Assembly: GCA_963767245.1 (NCBI GenBank) | Contig: CAVYDG010000010.1 | Location: 248,001-312,000 of the forward strand | DNA length: 64,000 bases | Origin: Roseiarcus sp963767245 | GTDB taxonomy: Bacteria; Pseudomonadota; Alphaproteobacteria; Rhizobiales; Beijerinckiaceae | Reading direction: 5' to 3' | Shown here: positions 1 to 9,213 of the stretch, piece by piece | Position numbering within the stretch: the first letter of the stretch is position 1 | How the letters are laid out: each line of letters starts with the position of its first letter | Made by a program: the position numbers and the translations under genes | The notes under the pieces: generated by a model | What the model was told of the DNA's origin: nothing | What the model saw: only the letters and a program-made list of their open reading frames with translations | Database searches by the model: none

Positions 1-1
1 C

Positions 2-583
2 CAGTCCACTGGCGAATGGTACGATACAAGCAAGATGTTCTTTTTCCTGCAGTATCAAAACGACAACGCCTCGGATATCTACAAAGTTATTTGCACCGGA
101 CATCTGAGCAATTACGTGCCGAAGCTTAGCCCGAGCGCCACCGACGACGCGAAACAGCAGGCGTTCGAGAGCGCCATGCAGTATGACTACGCAATGGTAT
201 TGGTGAATCACGACAGCATAACCGGCCATTTCAAGGTGGACACCGACTGGCTGGGCAAACACCCGATGGCCTACCAGATCGGATATCCGGGAGCGATTGA
301 AGGCGGCATGATTGTCCAGCGCGACCCGGGGTTGCTTGCGTTCTCGCTTTCCCGGCCCAATGAAATGATCCTGATGCACACCAACCCGAACATGACCGAG
401 GGGACCAGCGGCGGCGCCTGGATAGCCAATTTCAGCGCCAGCGAAAGCCCGGACGACAACGTCGTCGTCGGCGTGACTTCGTTCGGCATGCCGGCTTGGC
501 CAGGCATCACATTCGGACCTTATTTTCGACAAGAAAATTATGGAGGTCTTTTCGACTATGTATCAAAGGGGTGTCCGAAGTAA
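2..583 (+). CDS. Trypsin-like serine protease, C-terminal part (5' end outside window)
   Basis: The reading frame is open from the first bases of the window, so the gene starts upstream and only about 193 C-terminal residues are visible. The motif GTSGGAW near the end matches the nucleophile loop of the chymotrypsin/trypsin fold (usually GDSGG), with the Ser as catalytic residue; YDYAMV upstream fits the position of the catalytic Asp. The catalytic His would lie outside the window. The aromatic, glycine-rich tail ends in GCPK. An exported endopeptidase is likely but the signal peptide cannot be seen. The family assignment is fairly safe; substrate is unknown. Confidence 0.7.
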   Translation, partial: QSTGEWYDTSKMFFFLQYQNDNASDIYKVICTGHLSNYVPKLSPSATDDAKQQAFESAMQYDYAMVLVNHDSITGHFKVDTDWLGKHPMAYQIGYPGAIEGGMIVQRDPGLLAFSLSRPNEMILMHTNPNMTEGTSGGAWIANFSASESPDDNVVVGVTSFGMPAWPGITFGPYFRQENYGGLFDYVSKGCPK

Positions 584-638
584 CCCCGAACCGGACGGCC
601 GGCCTTGAAGGTCGGTTTCGGTCCAATGGAGAATCCCA

Positions 639-863
639 ATGAGCAGGATGTTGGTTTGCTTGACGGTTGTGTTGACAGGCGCATTTGCGGTTTCGGCCAA
701 CGCCGAGACGCGCAACGTTTCCTGGCAGGGACAGGCTATCGAGGCGAGCGTCGGCGAGCCGACCCGCGGCCTCGGCCCGTCGCGGGACGAGTTGATGAAG
801 ATGGCGCGCGAGGCCGTCCCGTCGCTGCCCACGCGCGCCCTTCCCAAGCCGACTGGCCAGTGA
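639..863 (+). CDS. Small secreted protein, unknown function
   Basis: A 74-residue protein that starts with a clear Sec signal peptide (MSRMLVCLTVVLTGAFAVSA, cleavage probably after SANA). GGAGA lies a few bases before the ATG, which decides this start. The mature part is about 50 residues, polar, with no cysteine and no motif I recognise; it ends in a Pro/Arg/Lys-rich tail. It follows the protease gene by 55 bases on the same strand, so the two may be co-transcribed. No function can be assigned. The signal peptide and ribosome site make it a real gene more likely than chance. Confidence 0.5.
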   Translation: MSRMLVCLTVVLTGAFAVSANAETRNVSWQGQAIEASVGEPTRGLGPSRDELMKMAREAVPSLPTRALPKPTGQ

Positions 864-894
864 TCCGGCTGGGTCGAGCGGCGGCGGGCAGCGC

Positions 895-987
895 TCACCG
901 CCCCGTGCCCTCGGCGTAGGCGGCGAGGTCTTTCTCGTCGAGGCCCCTGACCGCAATATAGCTCAAGTTCGCGTCGGACCACTTTTG
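895..987 (-). pseudogene. Remnant of an anti-sigma factor C-terminus
   Basis: On the minus strand, reading from about 987 down to a TGA at 895-897, the translation contains KWSDANLSYIAVRGLDEKDL. This closely matches RWSDANLAYVAVSDMDENTL at the C-terminus of the intact anti-sigma factor at 1069-1911. The DNA is also similar (the stretch ttcgcgtcggacc occurs in both). Only about 30 codons are recognisable and there is no start codon or upstream domain. It is best read as the end of a decayed or partly deleted second copy. What is seen is the similarity; the duplication history is inference. Confidence 0.6.
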
Positions 988-1068
988 AGGCCGAACTTCA
1001 AAACCTGCCCGCTCGCTCGCGGGAGACGTTCGGCCTCCGCACAAGGTCGGTCGGCGGCTGCGAGCGCC

Positions 1069-1911
1069 TCAGGGGCGAGTCGGCTCGGTCCCGGGGCTGC
1101 CCCCACGCCGGAACGCCTCGACGAATTCGCCGAGCGTGTTCTCGTCCATGTCGGAAACGGCGACATAGGCGAGGTTCGCGTCGGACCAGCGGGCGACATG
1201 GTAGCCATCAATCGTTTCGATTCCGCCTGACCCGCGGGCCCCTTTGGCGTCGCGCGGCAGCTCGGTCACGGCGACAACGTGCTCGTTGTGGCGGTAAACG
1301 AGTGTTGGCGTCGGGATTCGGTCAACAATGGCCACCCGTCCGCCCACCAGCGGGAAGCCTTCCGGAGCGAGATCGACGATGGTTCCGCTGATGGTTGTGC
1401 GGTTGGCGAGCCACGGCTTGACCGTGTGGCGGTCGGAAGAGGCGACGTCGAACGGTTGGCCGGCTATTTCGGCGCGCGCAAAATCCGAGACCAGATGTTG
1501 GGCGACGTCGCCTGGGCCGGACGGCGTGCGCAGCGATGTGAGTCCCGCGCCGACTGCAAAGCCGAGGACAGCGAAGGAGGCGGCCATCGCAAGCGCGCGG
1601 CTGTCGAGCCACGGTTGTCGCCGAAACCGGACGACCGTCCCGGCCGGGGCTGTGGCCGCCTGAGGCGGGGCCACCGCCGGAGCGGACGTCGCCAGCGTCG
1701 CGATGCGATCGGCGAGTGCTTGCGGAGCCGCCTCACGCGGCGCGTGACGAAGAACCGCGTCACGGAGCGCCGTGAGGCGCCGGTACTCGGCGGCGATGGC
1801 GGGATCGTCGCGCAGATCGCGCTCGAATTCGAGCGAGCCCATGGCGTCGAGTTCGCCGTCCAAGGCGGCGTTGAGCCGAAGCTCCCGGTCGTTGGCGTCG
1901 CGGTCGGTCAT
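1069..1911 (-). CDS. Membrane-anchored anti-sigma factor
   Basis: 280 residues. The N-terminal about 75 residues are an acidic, helical zinc-less anti-sigma domain (ALDGELDAMGSLEFERDL), of the kind that clamps an ECF sigma factor. One transmembrane segment lies at about residues 107-125 (ALAMAASFAVLGFAVGAG). The rest is a periplasmic domain ending in WSDANLAYVAV and an acidic helix. The ATG overlaps the stop of the upstream sigma gene (ATGA), so the pair is translationally coupled. By family knowledge it holds the sigma factor at the membrane until an envelope or redox signal releases it. The signal is unknown. Confidence 0.85.
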   Translation of the reverse strand: MTDRDANDRELRLNAALDGELDAMGSLEFERDLRDDPAIAAEYRRLTALRDAVLRHAPREAAPQALADRIATLATSAPAVAPPQAATAPAGTVVRFRRQPWLDSRALAMAASFAVLGFAVGAGLTSLRTPSGPGDVAQHLVSDFARAEIAGQPFDVASSDRHTVKPWLANRTTISGTIVDLAPEGFPLVGGRVAIVDRIPTPTLVYRHNEHVVAVTELPRDAKGARGSGGIETIDGYHVARWSDANLAYVAVSDMDENTLGEFVEAFRRGGSPGTEPTRP

Positions 1912-2450
1912 GCCTCGGCCCTCAAGGTCTTGGCGAGCATGGCGCGCGCGCGCGCCAGCCGCGACATCACCGTGCCGACCGGCGTCGCGGTTGCTTCGGC
2001 GATCTCGCGATAAGAGAGGCCGTTGATGTCGCGCATCACCAGCGTTTCCAGAAAGGGCGAGGGGAGGCCCCCGATCGCCTGACGGAGGCGCTCACCATCT
2101 TCAAGGGCGATAAGCTCCTGTTCGGGATTGGGCGCCGCGTCGCCCGGGGGCAAATCGAGCATGTCGAGGTCCGTCATGTCGCCGACGTAAGCCATGGTCT
2201 TGCGCCGATTGCGCGCCATGAAGGTCATGGCGGCGTTGCGAACGATGGCGAGAAACCAGGGCTTCGGTCGATCGACCGAAACGCTGGAGAGAGCCTGAAG
2301 CGCGCGCAGCGCAGCGTCTTGCACGATGTCCTCGGCGTCGGTCGGGCTTTGCGACAGCCATTTGGCGAGTGAGTAAGCATCATCGAGCAGGGGTGGCACG
2401 ATTTCGCCAAAGCGCTGCTGAGCGATGGGGCTGGCGACCGGGTTCGGCAT
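1908..2450 (-). CDS. ECF-type RNA polymerase sigma factor
   Basis: 180 residues with the two ECF domains. Region 2 is at about 25-95 (DAEDIVQDAALRAL, then PWFLAIVRNAAM). Region 4 is at about 125-175 with the helix-turn-helix GLSYREIAEATATPVGTVMS followed by RLARAR. There is no region 1 or 3, as usual for ECF sigmas. It is the first gene of a two-gene operon with the anti-sigma factor, overlapping it by four bases. It is expected to redirect RNA polymerase to a small stress regulon, often including its own promoter. No convincing ECF promoter pair could be pointed out upstream. The cytochrome c gene lies just upstream on the same strand. Confidence 0.9.
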   Translation of the reverse strand: MPNPVASPIAQQRFGEIVPPLLDDAYSLAKWLSQSPTDAEDIVQDAALRALQALSSVSVDRPKPWFLAIVRNAAMTFMARNRRKTMAYVGDMTDLDMLDLPPGDAAPNPEQELIALEDGERLRQAIGGLPSPFLETLVMRDINGLSYREIAEATATPVGTVMSRLARARAMLAKTLRAEA

Positions 2451-2533
2451 CTGTCATTCCCGACAGCAGCGAAGCGGCCAACCGGGAATCCGTCGCGACG
2501 ACCGAAACTGGCTCCGACCCTGGACATCGATGG

Positions 2534-2920
2534 CTATTTCGCCCGCTCCTTCAGGTAGGCGATCACGTCGGCGCGGTCCTGGGGGTTGTCCAGATGAAAG
2601 AACATCTTGGCGCCGGGCGCGACAACCTGCGGATCGGTCAACCACTTGTCGAGCGTCTCCTCGTTCCAGGTGATATTGGCCGATTTGAGCGCATCCGAAT
2701 AGTCGTAGTCGGGGAGCGAAGCAGCCTTGCGGCCGAACACCCCGCGATGGCGCGGCCCGACGTCGTTCTTGTCGAGCGAATGGCAATCCTGGCAGGCTTC
2801 GTAGAGCGTCTCGCCGCGAGCCGCGTCGCCGGCAGGGCCAGCCCACGCGGTCTTGACGAGCGTCGCGGATATCGCGCAAGCGAGGACCACGGCGGCGGCG
2901 TATTTCTCCTGTCTGCGCAA
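2534..2920 (-). CDS. Small class I cytochrome c (periplasmic)
   Basis: A single CQDCH haem-binding motif, GPRHRGVFGRKA following it, and an axial-Met candidate in the GAKMFF stretch near the C-terminus identify a mono-haem cytochrome c of the small soluble class. The ORF stays open up to an ATG at 3076, but that extension runs through an intergenic inverted repeat, so I place the start at a TTG at 2920. This gives the signal peptide LRRQEKYAAAVVLACAISAT ending at AWA. The start remains uncertain since no good ribosome site is visible. Role: periplasmic electron carrier; redox partner unknown. Confidence 0.75.
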   Translation of the reverse strand: MRRQEKYAAAVVLACAISATLVKTAWAGPAGDAARGETLYEACQDCHSLDKNDVGPRHRGVFGRKAASLPDYDYSDALKSANITWNEETLDKWLTDPQVVAPGAKMFFHLDNPQDRADVIAYLKERAK

Positions 2921-2988
2921 ATGCGCCTCAATGGGCTGTTCATCCCGCGTCTCGGCGCGCGCTGGCGCGCGAGGGTGAGTAGAAAGGT

Positions 2989-3051
2989 CCCTCTCCCGCG
3001 ACGGGTGCGGTGGGAGAACGCCCGTCCTTCGACGGACTTCGCGAGAGAGGG
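2989..3051. repeat. Intergenic inverted repeat (REP-like)
   Basis: CCCTCTCCCGCGA at 2989-3001 and TCGCGAGAGAGGG at 3039-3051 are inverted copies with one mismatch, separated by a GC-rich loop that itself can fold. Similar CCCTCTCCCG/GAGAGAGGG palindromes are scattered in many alphaproteobacterial genomes. It sits between the metallophosphoesterase and cytochrome genes and may fold in mRNA. Confidence 0.55.
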
Positions 3052-3086
3052 GTTCGGGCAAGCGAAACAGTTTCATCGGCGTAACG

Positions 3087-4013
3087 TCACGAAAGATCCG
3101 AGTCGGTGACGGCGAGCATCGCCGGCGAGGGCGAGTAGACGACGTCGCGGACGCCGAGCCATTTCCGCAATTCTCCGGCCGGCACGAGTTTGGGGCCGGG
3201 CGCAGGCGCGGTTCCCGGCGCGGGCTGGGGAAACGCGGTCGATCGCGCGGTGTGGAAAGTCACGTTCCCTTCGACCTTCTGCATCAATTGATGGATATGG
3301 CCGTTAAGCACGGTCACCGACCCGAAGCGGGCGAGATAGCCAAGCGCTTGGGCGGAATCGTCAGTGCCCCAGCCCCATTCGGGCGCGATCATCCAGAGCG
3401 GGATATGGGAGAAGATGACGATCGGCGTCGAATCCGGCTTGGCTTTGAGGTCGTCCTCGAGCCACTCGAGCTGCTCTGCGCCGAGCGAGCCGAGACCGTT
3501 CTTCTTCAAGTCGACGACATTGTTGAGCGACACGAAATGCACGCCGCCCTGGTCGAACGCATACCAGCCGCCGCCCGTCGCGCCCTTGCCGAAGCGCTCG
3601 AGATAGGCAGCCTTGGTCTTCGGATCGAGGATGTCGTGCTCGCCGGGCGTGTAATGGACGTCGAGCTTCGTCCGGCCGATGAGCGCGAGCGCGTCGTCGA
3701 ACTCCTGCGGCTTCGCCGTATGGCTGATGTCGCCGGTGTGGATGAGGAAAGCGGGCTTGTCCGGCATCGCCAGAACCTTGTCGATCGCCGCGTTCAGGGT
3801 GGCGCGCGCGTCCGGATTGGCCGCCTTCTCGAAGCCGATATGGCTGTCGGAGAGCTGGACGAAGGAAAAGCCGCCCTCCGCCGCTTTGGCCGCGCCGATC
3901 AGGCGCGACGACGGCACGCCGCCGGCGACCGTCCAGACGACGCCGGTCCCGGCCCACAGCATGCACTTCAAGGTCTGGCGGCGGTCGAGGTCGCGGTCGT
4001 GATCGTTTGTCAT
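3087..4013 (-). CDS. Tat-exported metallophosphoesterase
   Basis: 308 residues from an ATG with AAGGAGA seven bases upstream; the longer frame to 4190 is not needed. The N-terminus DRRQTLKCMLWAGTGVVW has an RRxxLK twin-arginine signal. The calcineurin-like metal site is visible: DSH (SDSHIG), GDISH, then GEHD in place of the common GNHD, FSHIPL and NGHIHQ. This is the full set of a Mn/Fe dinuclear phosphoesterase. It is expected to act in the periplasm on a phosphomonoester or diester; the substrate is unknown. GEHD rather than GNHD is found in a subset of exported family members. Confidence 0.85.
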   Translation of the reverse strand: MTNDHDRDLDRRQTLKCMLWAGTGVVWTVAGGVPSSRLIGAAKAAEGGFSFVQLSDSHIGFEKAANPDARATLNAAIDKVLAMPDKPAFLIHTGDISHTAKPQEFDDALALIGRTKLDVHYTPGEHDILDPKTKAAYLERFGKGATGGGWYAFDQGGVHFVSLNNVVDLKKNGLGSLGAEQLEWLEDDLKAKPDSTPIVIFSHIPLWMIAPEWGWGTDDSAQALGYLARFGSVTVLNGHIHQLMQKVEGNVTFHTARSTAFPQPAPGTAPAPGPKLVPAGELRKWLGVRDVVYSPSPAMLAVTDSDLS

Positions 4014-4216
4014 CGGTCTCTCCTTGATCTGGACAGGGCGGCGGCTTTGGGCGCCGTTCAGAGGAGAGACTCGGGCGAAGCAGGGTTTATTCCCGGGCCG
4101 GCGAAATAATTCCGGCCCGACGCGTTCTCCGCACTCGCTGCTTTCATGGGTATGATTACCCATGGCGTTTCTCGGCCCGAATGTGTCCAATCAAAGTCGA
4201 TTGGGAGAGACGTCCG

Positions 4217-5056
4217 ATGACAGAGCCTGGGCAAAGCGGGCGGGCTCACGAATATGAACTTGGACATTCCGATCGCGAGTTGAAACGCCTTCGGCTTCAG
4301 GCCCAACTCGTCGATCCGATTACCCGGCAGTTCTTTCGTGACGCCGGGCTCAGCCGCGGAATGCGGGTCTTGGATATCGGCAGCGGAGGGGGTGACACCG
4401 CGCTGCTGGCTGCGGAGCTGGTCGGCGACAGCGGCGAAGTCCTCGGCGTCGACAGGTCCCCGGTCGCCATCGCGGCCGCACAAGAACGGATGAACGCGCT
4501 CGGAAAGCGCAACATATCGTTCCATCAAAACGATCCGGATGCTGTCGAGTTTGGGGGAAAATTCGACGCGGTCGTTGGCCGATACGTGCTTATGTTCAAT
4601 CAGGCTCCCGCAGGAATGCTGAGGTCGCTCGCCAAGCTTCTGCGCCCCGGCGGCGTCATCGTATTTCATGAGACCGATTGGTATGGCGTCCGCTCAAGCC
4701 CCGTGGCCCAAATGTATGATCAGTGCCACAACTGGATTGTTCGAACGTTCAAAAAGGTCGGCACGAATCCTCACATGGGCCAGGATCTGCATGCAGCCTT
4801 CGTGCAAGCGGGCATCCCGGCGCCGTCGATGGGGTTGCAGGCGCTCATCGGGGGCCCCACCGATGACATGGCCTACGTCGACATGATCGCGGAACTCGCG
4901 ATCACGATGACGCCGGTGATGGAGGAACAGGGCGTCATTGCGCGCGGCGCGATCGATCCGACGACCTACAGCCAGCGGATGCGCAGCGAGGTGAAGCGGC
5001 TCGATAGCGTGATGGTCGGACGCGCGGAAATCGGCGCCTGGTCGCGCGTGCTTTGA
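4217..5056 (+). CDS. SAM-dependent class I methyltransferase
   Basis: 279 residues. The start is set by GGGAGAG upstream of the ATG; a longer frame begins at 4181. Motif I of the Rossmann methyltransferase fold is VLDIGSGGGDTALL (about residues 53-66), followed by GVDRSPVAI as the SAM ribose-binding acid and LLRPGGVIVFHE as motif III. This resembles the UbiE/MenG-like Methyltransf_25 group. The substrate cannot be told. It is divergent from the metallophosphoesterase and convergent with cimA, so it is probably a single-gene unit. Confidence 0.85.
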   Translation: MTEPGQSGRAHEYELGHSDRELKRLRLQAQLVDPITRQFFRDAGLSRGMRVLDIGSGGGDTALLAAELVGDSGEVLGVDRSPVAIAAAQERMNALGKRNISFHQNDPDAVEFGGKFDAVVGRYVLMFNQAPAGMLRSLAKLLRPGGVIVFHETDWYGVRSSPVAQMYDQCHNWIVRTFKKVGTNPHMGQDLHAAFVQAGIPAPSMGLQALIGGPTDDMAYVDMIAELAITMTPVMEEQGVIARGAIDPTTYSQRMRSEVKRLDSVMVGRAEIGAWSRVL

Positions 5057-5069
5057 GGCTTGGCCGCGC

Positions 5070-6668
5070 TCACTGCGCCGCGACGCCGACCTTGAGCAGC
5101 CGATAGGTGATCGCATCGACCAGCGCCTGGAACGAAGCGTCGATGATGTTGCCCGACACTCCGACCGTTGACCAGGTTTCGCCGTTCCCGTCGCCGAATT
5201 CGATCAGGACGCGCGTCACCGCGTCGGTGCCGCCCTGGAAGACCCGCACCCGATAGTCGCGCAGTTCGAGGTCCTCGATATGTTTCTGGTAGACGCCGAG
5301 GTCCTTGCGCAGCGCGAGATCGAGCGCGTTGACCGGGCCGTTGCCCTCGGCGGCCGAAATGAGCCGCTCCTCGCCGATGCGGATCTTCACCACCGCCTGC
5401 GAAGCCGAATAAGTGACGCCGGGCGCGACCAGCTTGCGCTCGACGCCGACATGGAAGCTCTCGACGGCGAAGAACTCCGGCACCCCGCCCAGTACGCCGC
5501 GCGCAAGAAGCTCAAACGACGCATCGGCCGCCTCATAGGCGAAGCCCTGCGCCTCGCGCGCCTTGACCTCGTCGAGCAGGCGGCTCAGGCGCGGATCGGC
5601 CGGGTCCGCTTCAACTCCCAGCCGATTGAGCTCCGACAACAGATTCGAGCGTCCGGCCTGATCGGAAACCAGCACGGCGCGCTTGTTGCCGACGCTCTCG
5701 GGCGGGACATGCTCGTAGGTGCGCGGGTCCTTGGCGAGGGCGGACGCGTGAATGCCGGCCTTGGTGGCGAAGGCGGAGGCGCCGACGTAAGGGGCGTACC
5801 GGTTCGGCGCCCGGTTCAGCATCTCGTCGAAGGCGCGGGAGACGTGGGTGACCTGACGCAGCGCCTCCGGCGTGACGCCGATCTCGAAACGCTCCGCCAA
5901 TTCGGACTTCAGCGCCAGCGTCGGGATGAGGGTGACCAGATTGGCGTTGCCGCACCGCTCGCCGAGACCGTTCAACGTGCCTTGCACCTGCCGCGCCCCG
6001 GCGCGGACGGCCGCGAGCGAGTTGGCGACCGCGTTGCCGGTGTCATTGTGGGCATGGATGCCGAGATTTTCGCCCGGAATGACGCGCGCGACTTCGCCGA
6101 CGATCCGCTCGATCTCGTCGGGCAGCGTTCCGCCATTGGTGTCGCATAGCACCGCCCAGCGCGCGCCGGCGGAGATGGCCGTTTGCGCGCAGAGAAGCGC
6201 GTATTTCGGATTGGCCTTGTAGCCATCGAAGAAATGCTCGCAATCAACCATTGCCTCGCGGCCCGCGGCGACTGCCGCCTTGACGCTGTCGGCGATGCTG
6301 TCGAGGTTCTCCTCGAGAGTCGCGCCGAGCGCGACGCGAACGTGATAGTCCCAGGTCTTGGCGACATAGACGATCGCGTCGGCGTCGGCGGCGAGAAGCC
6401 CGGCGACGCCAGGATCGTTGGAAGCCGAGCGGCCGGGGCGCTTGGTCATGCCGAAGGCGCAGAAGCGCGCGCGCATGGCCGGTTTCTGCTTGAAAAATTC
6501 AGTGTCGAGCGGATTCGCGCCGGGATAGCCGCCTTCGACATAGTCGACGCCGAGTCGGTCGAGCATCGCGGCGATGTGGCGCTTGTCGTCGAGCGAGAAG
6601 TCGACGCCGGTGGTCAGCGCGCCGTCGCGCATCGTGGTGTCGAACAGGTAGAGGCGCTCTTTGGCCAT
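5070..6668 (-). CDS. cimA: (R)-citramalate synthase
   Basis: 532 residues from MAKERLYLFDTTMRDG. The DTTMRDG motif, HAHNDTGNAVANS (metal-binding His pair) and GLGERCGNANL are the hallmarks of the DRE-TIM metallolyase family, and the C-terminal about 150 residues form the regulatory LeuA-dimer domain. Within the family the length and the VDFSLDDKRHIA start fit citramalate synthase, which condenses pyruvate and acetyl-CoA as the first step of threonine-independent isoleucine synthesis. 2-Isopropylmalate synthase is the alternative but its N-terminus differs. It stands alone. The ribosome site is weak. Confidence 0.87.
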   Translation of the reverse strand: MAKERLYLFDTTMRDGALTTGVDFSLDDKRHIAAMLDRLGVDYVEGGYPGANPLDTEFFKQKPAMRARFCAFGMTKRPGRSASNDPGVAGLLAADADAIVYVAKTWDYHVRVALGATLEENLDSIADSVKAAVAAGREAMVDCEHFFDGYKANPKYALLCAQTAISAGARWAVLCDTNGGTLPDEIERIVGEVARVIPGENLGIHAHNDTGNAVANSLAAVRAGARQVQGTLNGLGERCGNANLVTLIPTLALKSELAERFEIGVTPEALRQVTHVSRAFDEMLNRAPNRYAPYVGASAFATKAGIHASALAKDPRTYEHVPPESVGNKRAVLVSDQAGRSNLLSELNRLGVEADPADPRLSRLLDEVKAREAQGFAYEAADASFELLARGVLGGVPEFFAVESFHVGVERKLVAPGVTYSASQAVVKIRIGEERLISAAEGNGPVNALDLALRKDLGVYQKHIEDLELRDYRVRVFQGGTDAVTRVLIEFGDGNGETWSTVGVSGNIIDASFQALVDAITYRLLKVGVAAQ

Positions 6669-6858
6669 GAGAGTCACCGCTCGAGCGGGAGGTGCGGCGC
6701 TACTTTCCTCATGCTGAGGAGCAAGGCGCAGCCTTGCGTCTCGAAGCATGCTCCAACGAGCGGCGCCGTTCGCGCGCTCTGGAGCGTCCTTTGAGACGCG
6801 CCGCCTGGGGCGCCGCTCCTCAGGACGAGGTGGTGATTTGTGCCCATGAGCTTGTTTC

Positions 6859-7359
6859 TCAATGCCGGGTCGGAGGCGCGGGGTCGGGCCCGAGGGTCTT
6901 GGTCATGGTGGTGTTGGCGAGCCATTGATCGTCCTTGCGGACGAGATTGCGCTTCTGCGCGACGAAGCCCTGGCGCTCGAACAGGGGCTTGGCGACGTCG
7001 CTCGCTTCCGTGGTCAGGCGCTTCGCGCCGCGCGCCTCGGCGAGCCGGGTCAATGCATCGACGAGCGTTCGCCCGACGCCCTGATGAGCGAATTGGGGAT
7101 CGACGAACAGCATGTCGATCTCCTCGCCGCCCTTGAGGCTGGCGAACCCGGCGATTTGCTGGTCGATCACGGCGAGCAGGGTGAGCGCGCCCGAAAGCCG
7201 GGCGCCGAAAGCCTCTTCATCGTCGGCCCTCGACGCCCAAGCCTCGCGCTGGTCGGCGTCGTAATCCTCGGCCGCCAGTTCCTCGATGCTTGAGCGAAAA
7301 ATCTCGGCGCAGCGCATGGCGTCGGCGGCGACGTAGGGGCGAAGGGCGACCGCGCTCAT
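6859..7359 (-). CDS. GNAT-family N-acetyltransferase
   Basis: 166 residues. MLFVDPQFAHQGVGRTLVDA is the acetyl-CoA pyrophosphate loop (Q-x-x-G-x-G/A) of the GNAT fold at about residues 80-100, with RQGF-type C-terminal strand (ERQGFVAQKRN). The start chosen overlaps the cysS stop codon (ATGA), so translation is likely coupled to cysS. The substrate is unknown; PhnO/YafP-like members act on small amines. The C-terminus ends in a Pro-rich tail. Confidence 0.82.
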   Translation of the reverse strand: MSAVALRPYVAADAMRCAEIFRSSIEELAAEDYDADQREAWASRADDEEAFGARLSGALTLLAVIDQQIAGFASLKGGEEIDMLFVDPQFAHQGVGRTLVDALTRLAEARGAKRLTTEASDVAKPLFERQGFVAQKRNLVRKDDQWLANTTMTKTLGPDPAPPTRH

Positions 7360-8956
7360 CGCTTCGGCTCCCAACTGGTCGTGCCGTCCTTGTTGTCCTT
7401 GATGGCGACGCCGAGGGCGGCGAGTTCATCGCGCAGCCGGTCGGCTTCTGCGAAATCCTTTGCCGCGCGAGCGGCCTTGCGACGCGCGATTCGATCGTCA
7501 ATCAATTCCTGGGTTGACTGGTCGATCTCAATCGTTCCGTCCCCCTGCGTTATAACGGAACCGGGAACGACGGAGTAAGCCGCTGGCTCGGCGAAAAGAG
7601 AGTAGTGCCGGCGGAGCTTCGTCCGATTGCCACTGAAACCGAGAAAATTGAGGGAGGCACGGAGAGCCCCAAAGTCGCCCGTGTTCGCAAGCTCGTGCAA
7701 CCGAGCGAGCGCGGCGTGGGTATTTAGGTCGTCGGACAGAGCGTCAAGGACCTTTTGATCTACTGCGCCGTTCGGAGATCTGTCCGCGCCAAGAAGGCCG
7801 TACCATTCATTGAGGAATTCGTATGCTCGCTGCAATTCCTTCACGGTCCAGTCGATGGGCTGCCGGTAGTGCGTGCGAAGCATGGCCAGTCGCAATACTT
7901 CCCCGGGCCATGTGCTGTTTCCGAACTTCCCCGTCTCGAGAAGCTCGTGGATGGTCACGAAGTTGCCGGCGCTCTTCGCCATCTTCTCGCCTTCGACCTG
8001 CAGGAAGCCGTTGTGCATCCAAATGTTGGCCATTCGACTCGAACCGAAGGCGCAGCAGGACTGTGCGATCTCGTTCTCGTGGTGGGGAAAGACGAGATCG
8101 ATCCCACCGCCGTGAATGTCGAACATATTGCGGCTTGGGTCGTCGCATGCGAGGCCGCCGCCGAACGGTTCGATGAGCGTCGCCATCGACATCGCCGAGC
8201 ATTCGATATGCCAGCCGGGCGCCCGAGCGCCGCGATTGCCCCCGGGCTCGGCCAGCCTGGCTCGTTGGGCTTCGAAGGCTTCCACAACACGAAGTCCATC
8301 GGCTCGCGCTTGTATGGCGCGACGTCGACCCGCGCGCCGGCCAGCATCTCGTCAAGCGAGCGGCGAGCGAGCGCGCCGTAGCGCGGCGCCCCGGGCAGGA
8401 CGTTCATCGCCGACGGCGAGAACAGCACGTGATCCTCGGCGACATAGGCGACCCCGCGGGCGAGAAGCCGCTCGATCATGTCGCGCATTTTCCCGATATA
8501 TTGGGTGGCGCGCGGCTCCTCGGTTGGCGGCAAGCAGCCGAGCGCGGCGACATCCTCGCGGAACTGGCGTTCGGTCGCCTCCGTCACCTTGGCGATCGCC
8601 TCGTTCAGCGGAAGGTCGGGGTAGTCGCGCTCGGCGCGCGCGTTGATCTTGTCGTCGACGTCGGTGATGTTGCGGACGTAGACGACGTGATCGGCGCCAT
8701 AGATATGGCGCAGGAGCCGGAACAGCACGTCGAAGACGATGACCGGTCGCGCGTTGCCGATATGGGCGAAGTCGTAGACGGTCGGGCCGCAAACGTAGAG
8801 CCTGACCGCGCGCGGATCGATCGGCGTCAAACCCTCTTTGCGGTGGGTCAGGGTATTGTAAAGACGAAGCGTCGTGCCTCTCGGCGACCTTCCGGTCGCT
8901 CGCGGGGCGGGCCCACTCTCCGGTTGTTTGGACGGCGTCATCGAACTCTGAACCAT
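7356..8956 (-). CDS. cysS: Cysteinyl-tRNA synthetase, interrupted by one frameshift
   Basis: Two frames together give a complete class I cysteinyl-tRNA synthetase. The upstream frame has VCGPTVYDFAHIGNAR (HIGH motif and zinc Cys) up to GWPSPGAIAALGRP. The downstream frame continues GWHIECSAMS, has PHHENEIAQS, and the KMSKS loop as KMAKSAGN, then the anticodon-binding domain to the stop. The shift falls at about 8215, where CC on the plus strand would need to be CCC; adding one base restores about 533 codons. Because the enzyme is essential, a sequencing error is likely. It charges tRNA-Cys in the cytoplasm. Confidence 0.9.
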
Positions 8957-9213
8957 CGTCTCGGTGTCTGACGGCGCAATCGCGCGCCGCCCAGGATTGG
9001 CCGGATGATCGCTTCTCGATGGCTTCTGAGAATAAGGAGACGCGAACCAGCCAGCTTTTAGCTAGCGGCTAATGATGCAAATCCGGATAATGCGGAGCGC
9101 GGGCGTCATGGCGCGCATCCATGTCCCCAGGCCGCCGCCATTGTCAAGACTTGGCGCGGGCGGGCGCGGCGAATTCGACGGCGATCGGGATTTAGCGTCC
9201 GGGAGGGGAAAGC

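Noticed and set aside
3087..4190. Longer metallophosphoesterase starting at 4190
   Set aside because: The ATG at 4013 has an ideal ribosome site and starts the Tat signal; the extension overlaps the divergent methyltransferase start.
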